A stretch of 6,854 nucleotides of DNA from positions 8,745 through 15,598 of the forward strand of contig JASLXI010000005.1 of NCBI GenBank assembly GCA_030740415.1, written 5' to 3'. The first letter of the stretch is position 1. Each line of letters begins with the position of its first letter. A program made the position numbers and the translations under genes. Below the pieces are notes generated by a model. The model saw only the letters and a list, made by a program, of their open reading frames with translations, made no database searches and was not told the DNA's origin. Shown here one piece after another: positions 1 through 5,170 of the stretch. Source of the stretch: Dehalococcoidia bacterium. Lineage in GTDB: Bacteria; Chloroflexota; Dehalococcoidia; UBA2985.

Positions 1-452
1 GCCCCAGTCAGAACCGCACACCCCACGATACAGCTGATGTCGGTTGGGTGCTCTTTGGCAATAGGAACCACGAGTTCACCGTTGACCAATACATCCTCGC
101 CCCAGGTATAAACGTTGCCGTGGACTGGTTCCTCCAGGTACGTGGCACCGGAAGGCGGGATGGAAAGACCCCCTGTGACCGGGTTGCGGGGAACCCAAGT
201 AACGATAGCGTGATCTCCTTCTTTGACGTGGGTCACGCTTTGGCCCACATGAGTTACAATCCCGGTCCCTTCGTGCCCCAAGACCAGGGGGCGTGCGAGG
301 TTGGAGTTCTCCATCTGGTGAAGCTGAGAATGGCAGACTCCACTGGAATACAGTTTGACTATTACCTGGTCTGCCCTTGGGTCAGGCAATACCATTTCGC
401 CTACTCTAAGCTGCTCTCCGGTGGCAGTTTGGACCGCTGCAATTGTTTTCAC
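1..452 (-). CDS. Zinc-dependent alcohol dehydrogenase (MDR family), N-terminal part, cut by window edge
   Basis: The first 150 residues of a medium-chain zinc alcohol dehydrogenase are read leftward from a GTG at 452-450; the rest lies outside the window. The start is set by a strong Shine-Dalgarno (AGGAGGT, 467-461) eight bases upstream. No ATG is available in this frame nearby. The catalytic-domain signatures are visible: GVCHSQLH with zinc ligand Cys40, then GHEGTGIV with His60 and Glu61, then GDHAIV, and finally GCAVLTG (about 144-150), where Cys145 should be the third catalytic zinc ligand. Members of the class III/long-chain group normally have four structural-zinc cysteines at about residues 90-115, but this stretch has none. 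The family oxidises alcohols or reduces aldehydes with NAD(P) in the cytoplasm; the Rossmann domain that would show cofactor choice is not in the window. The gene is divergent from the MFS gene at 707. Family is sure, substrate unknown. Confidence 0.9.
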   Translation of the reverse strand, partial: MKTIAAVQTATGEQLRVGEMVLPDPRADQVIVKLYSSGVCHSQLHQMENSNLARPLVLGHEGTGIVTHVGQSVTHVKEGDHAIVTWVPRNPVTGGLSIPPSGATYLEEPVHGNVYTWGEDVLVNGELVVPIAKEHPTDISCIVGCAVLTG

Positions 453-472
453 GATGGTGTACCTCCTACCAG

Positions 473-502
473 ATTATCGACTTCTGAGACGCCTATTGTC
501 CA
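473..502 (-). promoter_or_regulatory. Candidate sigma70-type promoter for the alcohol dehydrogenase
   Basis: Read leftward, TGGACA (502-497) and GATAAT (478-473) are separated by 18 bases, each one mismatch from consensus. The predicted transcription start, near 466, would fall inside the Shine-Dalgarno at 467-461, leaving a leader of only about 14 bases. That makes this assignment doubtful, and the true promoter may lie further right. Confidence 0.3.
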
Positions 503-545
503 GTGATTAGCCTAGCGCAACTTTGCGACCCCTGCGTAATTCGGC

Positions 546-574
546 TCGACTGGGAACCCTTGATGAAGTACAAT
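546..574 (+). promoter_or_regulatory. Candidate sigma70-type promoter for the first MFS gene
   Basis: TCGACT (546-551) and TACAAT (569-574) are spaced by 17 bases on the plus strand. The -10 has one mismatch and the -35 has two. Transcription would begin near 581 and leave a leader of roughly 125 bases. The rest of the 453-706 divergent gap shows no other supported feature. Sequence match only. Confidence 0.25.
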
Positions 575-706
575 CGCGCAGTCTCCCTGAACCTTGTCGG
601 GAGAATGATGGCCACTGAACGTATCCTCGGAGAACCGAACGATCCTCAACCTAGGTTAGCATTGCCCGAAGAGTCTGATTCGCCAGAATCACGCTAATTG
701 GAGGTC

Positions 707-2002
707 ATGTTGCAGCAACGAAAGCCCAAGATTTTCTACGGCTGGTGGATTGTGCTGGCGGCTTTCATGGCGTTGACCTTCACGAGCATGACCGGGGGCT
801 ATGGCTTTAGCGTGTTCTACCCACGGCTTATAGACCATTTCGGATGGTCGAGAACCGCGCTCGCAGGGGCCATATCTCTTTCCAGACTAGAGGCTGGGTT
901 TCTCGGTGGTATCGAGGGGTTCCTTGTAGATAGGTTCGGCCCGCGCATTATTATACTGCTTGGCGTCGTCATTTCGTCTCTGGGCATGATATGGCTTTCC
1001 ATGATCAATTCCCTGCTGGAATTCTATGTGGTATTCATCCTAATGGTGACTGTGGGTCGCAGTTTAAGCTCAATGATTGCCATTGATACCACTGTGGCTA
1101 ACTGGTTCATCAGAAGACGAGGTACCGCGTTCGGCCTGCTAAGGGCTGCGGTGGCAGTCGGAGCAGCGGGAGTTATCGTTGTCTCTTGGTTCATAGGTGA
1201 GTTCGGGTGGCGTTCGGCCTTCGCTGCTAGTGGCATTGGGATATTCATTGTAGGAGTACCAACTGCCTTTGTCATGAGACACAGGCCAGAGTATTACGGC
1301 CTGCTCCCTGACGGAGATACTCCACTAGAGAGGTCTAGCCCGGCGCCGGAGGTCGCAAGTGGGTCCGAGGGTCCAACAGCAAAAGCATCTGCAGTCTCTG
1401 GAGCACAGAATGAGCAGGACATAGGAATGACGGTGGTCGAGGCGCTGCGCTCCAGGCCCTTCTGGACTCTGTCCTTTGGATTTGCCATCCGTCTCATGGT
1501 CACAGGCGCAGCCACGTTACATGCAATACCACTGGTAGAAGACCTGGGATATTCTAAGGCTACGGCCGCCGCCGTGCTGGGATCCATGGGGATGGTCAGT
1601 ATTGTCGGAAGACTGGGAGGGGGCTTCCTGAACGATGCCTTTGGAACCAAGCCTGTGGCGGTTGGCAGCGTTCTTTCACTTGCCGTTTCCTGCCTCATCA
1701 TCGCCTATGCCCAGAGCTTATGGCAAATCATCCTTTTTGTTGCCCTGTATGCCCCTTCATATGGCTGCTCTGCGGCAACCATGCCCGCCATCAAGGGCGA
1801 TTACTTCGGAAGAAGGGCGTACGGCAGCATACTGGGCCTGTCTGGGACTGTACAAATGGCTGGTTCAATGTTGGGACCTGTATTTGCGGCCTATGTGTTC
1901 GATGTCTCAGGTAGCTACCAGATTGCATTTGTTACCTTCGCGGTACTGCTGATCATTTCTGCCGCGCTCTTCATGTCACTGAAACGTCCCCGATACAGGT
2001 AA
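707..2002 (+). CDS. MFS transporter, oxalate/formate antiporter-like (first of tandem pair)
   Basis: This 431-residue inner-membrane carrier of the major facilitator superfamily resembles the oxalate:formate antiporter / monocarboxylate transporter group. It opens with FYGWWIV at residues 10-16, entering TM1. The loop between TM2 and TM3 carries MFS motif A as GFLVDRFGPR (71-80). TM2 holds the motif SRLEAG (59-64), which places an acidic residue in the membrane. NWFIRRRG (132-139) follows TM4, and RPEYYGLLPDGD marks the start of a hydrophilic central loop. The second half begins at EALRSRPFW and has six further hydrophobic segments with a degenerate motif A (GGGFLNDAFG). Start choice: GGAGG at 700-704 sits only two bases before the ATG at 707 and five before a TTG at 710, so either may be used; the earlier TTG at 698 has no ribosome binding site. 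A paralogue follows 144 bases downstream. Carboxylate substrates are a family-level guess; the direction of transport is unknown. Confidence 0.88.
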   Translation: MLQQRKPKIFYGWWIVLAAFMALTFTSMTGGYGFSVFYPRLIDHFGWSRTALAGAISLSRLEAGFLGGIEGFLVDRFGPRIIILLGVVISSLGMIWLSMINSLLEFYVVFILMVTVGRSLSSMIAIDTTVANWFIRRRGTAFGLLRAAVAVGAAGVIVVSWFIGEFGWRSAFAASGIGIFIVGVPTAFVMRHRPEYYGLLPDGDTPLERSSPAPEVASGSEGPTAKASAVSGAQNEQDIGMTVVEALRSRPFWTLSFGFAIRLMVTGAATLHAIPLVEDLGYSKATAAAVLGSMGMVSIVGRLGGGFLNDAFGTKPVAVGSVLSLAVSCLIIAYAQSLWQIILFVALYAPSYGCSAATMPAIKGDYFGRRAYGSILGLSGTVQMAGSMLGPVFAAYVFDVSGSYQIAFVTFAVLLIISAALFMSLKRPRYR

Positions 2003-2117
2003 AGTTCTGCTGCAAATAAGGGCGCGCCAGGCAGGGCATCATTGGGTATGGTAGTTATCGGACTGGTTAGCCCCAATTGCCCTTCAGCCTACAACCTCTG
2101 CACCTAATTATGTTAGG

Positions 2118-2150
2118 ATGTTCTGTATCATGAATGTGACCCCTAAATGA
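2118..2150 (+). CDS. Possible 10-codon leader ORF overlapping the start of the second MFS gene
   Basis: An ATG at 2118 (with a second in-frame ATG at 2130) opens a tiny frame encoding MFCIMNVTPK. It ends in a TGA that overlaps the MFS start codon as ATGA (2147-2150). The overlap is the classic geometry of translational coupling, and the downstream ATG has no Shine-Dalgarno of its own. AGGA at 2115-2118 could serve the internal ATG at 2130, though 11 bases is a long spacing. It is very short and could be chance. The rest of the 2003-2146 gap shows a 6-bp inverted repeat (ATTGGG 2041-2046, CCCAAT 2072-2077) with a long loop and no convincing terminator. Confidence 0.25.
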   Translation: MFCIMNVTPK

Positions 2151-3532
2151 CCCGCACCCCACTAGTCGTAGAGCAGATAAAGCGCCGAACCGGCCAGGTC
2201 TTCTACGGATGGTGGATAGTCAGCGGCGGCTTCTCTCTCCAGATGATTGTGGGCTCGCTGATGATCCATAGCTTCACCGCTTACTTTCCCCTGCTGCAGA
2301 CCCAGTTTGGTTGGAGCCGCGTGGTACTCTCGGGTGCCTTTGCCCTATCACGCACTGAAAGCGGCCTTCTAGGACCCCTTCAAGGCTGGCTCATCGACAA
2401 ATTTGGCCCCAGGATGATGGTGCGGGTTGGAATGGTGATGTTCGGTGTCGGGTTCATGCTTTTCAGCCAGATCGACACCGTCCTAGACTACTACGTCACC
2501 TTTACCATTATGGCCGTGGGTTCCAGTGTCGCCGGGTTTCTTACGGTGGCAACGACTGTGGTCAACTGGTTCGAGAGGCGACGCGGCCTGGCGATGGGTA
2601 TTGCCATGAGTGGTTTCGGCATAGGTGGACTGTTGGTACCTGGGATAGCGTGGTCGCTCACCTCGCTCGGCTGGCGGCCTACCGCCTTTCTCTCAGGAGT
2701 CCTGATAATCATCGTCGGGATGCCCATAGCCCAGCTCATGCGCCAAAGACCCGAGGAGTACGGTTATCTGCCAGACGGCGCAAGCCCTTCCTCAGAAGAA
2801 AGGACAAGCACATCTATCGCTCCTTCGGAAGAGGACTCTTTCCAGAAATCTCAGGAGTCCAGTGCTGGGTCGGGTGGTGATGGCATAACCGGCTTCACGG
2901 CGAGAGAGGCGATGCGAACCCACGCGTTCTGGCTCCTCGGCGTGGGACACTCCATGGCGCTGTTTACCGTGGGCGCCGTCTCTCTGCACCTGATACCCCA
3001 TATTGTCGATAGTGTCGGACTCTCCATCACGACGGCAGCCAGCGCCGTGGCAGTCATGACAATATTCAATATTATGGGACAGCTAGGTGGTGGATTTCTG
3101 GGCGATAAGTTCAACAAACGGACCTTGGCGGCCATCGCGATGTTGGTCCACGCCGTCGCCCTATTGATCCTTGCTTATGCCACTACCCTCATACCAGTCT
3201 ATGTCTTTGCCGTGCTGCATGGCACCGCATGGGGAGTGCGGGGGCCTATGATGACCACCATACGTGCCGACTATTTCGGTCGCACCTCTTTTGCCACCAT
3301 CATGGGATTCTCCTCCCTAATAGTGATGGTGGGAATGACCGTTGGTCCTCTCTTCGCCGGCCTTATGGCCGATATCTTCGATGGCTATCGCGTTGCTTTC
3401 ATAGTCATTGCGGGGATTACGGGGGTAGGGTCCCTCTTCTTCCTTTTGGCACGTGAGCCCGAGCTCCCAGACCGCCTCGCACGTTCGCAGAGTACTCGCT
3501 CAGGTCAGGGTGGGACCCAGATTAAAACTTAG
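2147..3532 (+). CDS. MFS transporter, oxalate/formate antiporter-like (second of tandem pair)
   Basis: This 461-residue paralogue of the preceding carrier shares the whole signature set: FYGWWIV (19-25), FGWSR before TM2, SRTESG (68-73) with its membrane acidic residue, motif A as GWLIDKFGPR (80-89), NWFERRRG (140-147) and RPEEYGYLPDGA at the start of the central loop. The loop is longer than in the neighbour and rich in Ser, Glu and Gly. The second half starts near EAMRTHAFW and contains GGGFLGDKFN as the repeat of motif A. The C-terminal tail is polar, with several Arg, Gln and Ser residues. ATG 2147 is the only plausible start, because a stop codon directly precedes it in frame and no other start codon occurs before FYGWW. 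No Shine-Dalgarno is visible, so initiation may be leaderless or coupled to the short upstream frame. Probably a secondary carrier for small carboxylates (family inference). The pirin remnant begins 18 bases after its stop. Confidence 0.88.
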   Translation: MTRTPLVVEQIKRRTGQVFYGWWIVSGGFSLQMIVGSLMIHSFTAYFPLLQTQFGWSRVVLSGAFALSRTESGLLGPLQGWLIDKFGPRMMVRVGMVMFGVGFMLFSQIDTVLDYYVTFTIMAVGSSVAGFLTVATTVVNWFERRRGLAMGIAMSGFGIGGLLVPGIAWSLTSLGWRPTAFLSGVLIIIVGMPIAQLMRQRPEEYGYLPDGASPSSEERTSTSIAPSEEDSFQKSQESSAGSGGDGITGFTAREAMRTHAFWLLGVGHSMALFTVGAVSLHLIPHIVDSVGLSITTAASAVAVMTIFNIMGQLGGGFLGDKFNKRTLAAIAMLVHAVALLILAYATTLIPVYVFAVLHGTAWGVRGPMMTTIRADYFGRTSFATIMGFSSLIVMVGMTVGPLFAGLMADIFDGYRVAFIVIAGITGVGSLFFLLAREPELPDRLARSQSTRSGQGGTQIKT

Positions 3533-3550
3533 CGTTCACCAGGGGTACAA

Positions 3551-3714
3551 ATGCCAGCAGTAAAGGTCGACGCCATTTCGGTGCTTCCCTGTATCGCCAC
3601 GATAGATGAAAAGACATCGAGTGAGCAGTGTGTTGTCACCGTGGTGGACGCCCTGCGGCGGTTGACCTACGCCTTGTCGACCAGTTCATTCTCCTAGATC
3701 ATATGGGTACTTAG
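3551..3714 (+). pseudogene. Decayed pirin-family gene: N-terminus plus FILLDHMG fragment in another frame
   Basis: An ATG at 3551 has AGGGG five bases upstream and lies 18 bases after the MFS stop, a normal operon spacing. It reads MPAVKVDAISVLPCI and continues to a stop at 3695-3697 (48 residues). That opening resembles bacterial pirin N-termini. In a different frame, from about 3658 and overlapping the end of the first, the sequence reads VDLRLVDQFILLDHMGT and stops at 3712-3714. This matches the pirin signature around 'VDPF(I/L)xLDHMG'. The usual stretch between them (the 'EGF-VRR' segment, about 20 residues) is missing, and the HPHRGFETVTY block with the iron-binding histidines is not found downstream. 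The picture is of an internal deletion or frameshift plus loss of the remaining 80% of the gene. Intact pirins are cytoplasmic cupin proteins, some with quercetinase activity. The assignment rests on motif memory, not a search. Confidence 0.6.
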
Positions 3715-3835
3715 GTAGCGGTAGTGGATCTGATCATGTAGCGCTTTTCATTGATTTAGATGCCACGAGGAAGTTATCAGTTCGGGAGGCATCTGGCGCA
3801 ACATGCTGACCGAGTGAGGGTCAGATTACCCAGCA

Positions 3836-3863
3836 CCCTGCAACTACCCCCGTAGTTGCAGGG
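3836..3863. terminator. Perfect 12-bp hairpin between convergent genes
   Basis: CCCTGCAACTAC (3836-3847) pairs perfectly with GTAGTTGCAGGG (3852-3863) around a CCCC loop. It lies between the rightward MFS/pirin unit and the leftward SDR gene, where a bidirectional terminator is expected. No T-run follows on either strand, so it may act as a Rho-dependent end or RNA-stabilising hairpin rather than a classical intrinsic terminator. Confidence 0.5.
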
Positions 3864-3877
3864 AAGAGCGGAGATAT

Positions 3878-3895
3878 TTTGGCAGAAATGCCAAA
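3878..3895 (-). terminator. Hairpin just downstream of the SDR stop
   Basis: TTTGGCA (3878-3884) and TGCCAAA (3889-3895) form a perfect 7-bp stem around a four-base loop, beginning four bases beyond the SDR stop codon. Read leftward, the stem is followed by AATATCT, a weak U-containing tail. It is a plausible terminator for the SDR transcript; the loop reads GAAA on the plus strand. Confidence 0.5.
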
Positions 3896-3898
3896 GAC

Positions 3899-4747
3899 CT
3901 AGATTCTGCTGTACCCGCTTCCTATACGCTCCGGGTCCACCCCCGTACCCTTGGCATCGGGCATCAAGCCGAACTCCTTGAGGATCTGCTGGCTATACGT
4001 CACCCTGCCGGTTACCTTGTCCAACGGTTCGGTGGCCAGAAGCAGAGCGGCCTTGGCCATCGTTTCTGGGGCCTCTGTGGTCGCAGGGTCGACCTCGCGC
4101 CTTTGCTGAGCAAACATGGAGCCAACCGTTGGCACGAACTGAGATGGGGAGAAGGCGGTAACGGAGACGCCGTACTGGTATACCTCCTGGGCAAGTCCCT
4201 GGGTGAACCGCTCTATAGCTGCTTTTTGCATGCCATAAGCTGAACTGCCACCAGTGGCGCCGGGATAGGGGCCTCGTCCCGGACCAGTGGCTGCTCCCGA
4301 TGAGATGCTGACTATGCTGCCGCTGCCGCGATCGATCATGTCCTTCAGCACGAGCTGGCTGAGGATGAATGGCCCGTGAACGTTCACAGCCCAGGTGCGC
4401 ATCCACCTGTTCAGGGCATAGTCCTTTGTGGGCACGGCATACATGAGGGCGGCATTGTTCACCAGAACATCCACTGGGCCGTAAGTGTCGCGGGCTGCTT
4501 GTACAAGGGTTTCGCACTCCTCGGGGACCGATATGTTTGCCGCCACCGAGGTGGCCTCGCCGCCGGAGGTGCGTATGGCATCTACCGTGGTCTCTAGGGA
4601 GCCGGCAAGCTGATGGTCCCCCTCTCTCAGCGTGCGGGCCGCACAGACTATCTTTCCACCTTCCTCTGCAAACAGCTTGGCGATTGACTCACCGATGCCT
4701 CGGCTGGCACCAGTCACAATAACGACTCTCCCATCGAGTTTGCCCAT
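3899..4747 (-). CDS. Short-chain dehydrogenase/reductase (classical SDR)
   Basis: This is a 282-residue cytoplasmic NAD(P)-dependent oxidoreductase with all classical SDR elements. The cofactor loop is TGASRGIG (12-19), and Arg38 in CAAR after the second strand suggests NADP(H). NNAA lies at 97-100, Asn122 in VNVHGPF, the catalytic serine is in SISSG (149/150), and the YGMQK motif supplies Tyr171 and Lys175. The segment after CAAR (TLREGDHQLAGSLETTVDAI) and the length of about 280 residues place it near the citronellol-dehydrogenase/HSDL2-like SDRs, which handle bulky hydrophobic alcohols or acyl intermediates; the substrate here is not predictable. The start at 4747 is firm: AAAGGAG (4760-4754) is six bases upstream. 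It is preceded by a good promoter (4897-4869) with a leader of about 115 bases and followed by a hairpin, so it appears to be a single-gene unit. It is 423 bases from the next leftward gene. Confidence 0.93.
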   Translation of the reverse strand: MGKLDGRVVIVTGASRGIGESIAKLFAEEGGKIVCAARTLREGDHQLAGSLETTVDAIRTSGGEATSVAANISVPEECETLVQAARDTYGPVDVLVNNAALMYAVPTKDYALNRWMRTWAVNVHGPFILSQLVLKDMIDRGSGSIVSISSGAATGPGRGPYPGATGGSSAYGMQKAAIERFTQGLAQEVYQYGVSVTAFSPSQFVPTVGSMFAQQRREVDPATTEAPETMAKAALLLATEPLDKVTGRVTYSQQILKEFGLMPDAKGTGVDPERIGSGYSRI

Positions 4748-5170
4748 GATGTGCTCCTTTGTTACTTACATAAAGTGATCGAAGGATGTGGTGCCTATCG
4801 GGTCTTGAACGACGACACCTGGCTCGTTGATTCACCAGCGATTGACCAGCATGTCATCACGCCACCTTATTGTAACGGGAGACGCATCGTGTGTCACCAC
4901 GTGTAAAACATCAGCAAGAATGGGACACATTTAGGGTCTGAGTGATCGAACAGGTTGAGGGGCGGGTAGAGTACGGTGCAGGATGAGACTGGCAAGTACC
5001 CACGGAGTATAACAGTCGAGGTAAGAAAGTAACGGGCACCGAGAGGCTATTTTGACCCGCAGAAAGGAGGTACAGAAGGCAATATAATCAGGTAGTCCGA
5101 GAAACCACTAAATTGGGAACCCCACTGTCTTGATCTCTTCAACCAAAAAGTGCCCCATTATCGCTGATTG
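4748..5170. other. 423-base gap without a convincing gene
   Basis: This region separates two leftward genes and holds the SDR promoter and leader. It also contains a consensus-grade Shine-Dalgarno on the plus strand (AAAGGAGGT, 5063-5071) with no start codon at usable distance, a TATAAT at 5083-5088 without a -35 at normal spacing, and a 10-base direct repeat AGTGATCGAA at 4774-4783 and 4941-4950. Frames on both strands are short and unrecognisable. It could be the scar of a lost gene. Confidence 0.5.
4869..4897 (-). promoter_or_regulatory. Candidate sigma70-type promoter for the SDR gene
   Basis: Read leftward, GTGACA (4897-4892) and TACAAT (4874-4869) are spaced by exactly 17 bases, each one mismatch from consensus. 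Transcription would start near 4862. A CACGTG palindrome lies directly upstream of the -35 (4898-4903). This is the best promoter match for this gene, from sequence only. Confidence 0.5.

Noticed and set aside
48..506. 152-codon open frame antisense to the alcohol dehydrogenase
   Set aside because: The opposite strand encodes clear zinc-dehydrogenase motifs and this frame resembles nothing.
503..697. 64-codon open frame upstream of the first MFS gene on the plus strand
   Set aside because: It has no Shine-Dalgarno and no recognisable motif, and it spans the candidate promoter of the divergent gap. It probably is not translated.
2003..2146. Possible terminator or promoter between the two MFS genes (GGCGCGCC, TATCAT at 2126-2131)
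   Set aside because: No stem followed by a T-run was found, and no acceptable -35 lies at normal spacing from TATCAT.
3711..3810. Open stretch reading DHVALFIDLDATRK, loosely like a glyoxalase/VOC strand
   Set aside because: It is only about 30 residues with no start codon or further family motif, so the resemblance is likely chance beside the decayed pirin gene.
4795..4857. 20-residue leader-type frame in the SDR 5' leader (minus strand, starts MTCWSIAG)
   Set aside because: It is short with only a weak AAGGTGG upstream, and it has no run of a regulatory amino acid and no obvious attenuator structure.
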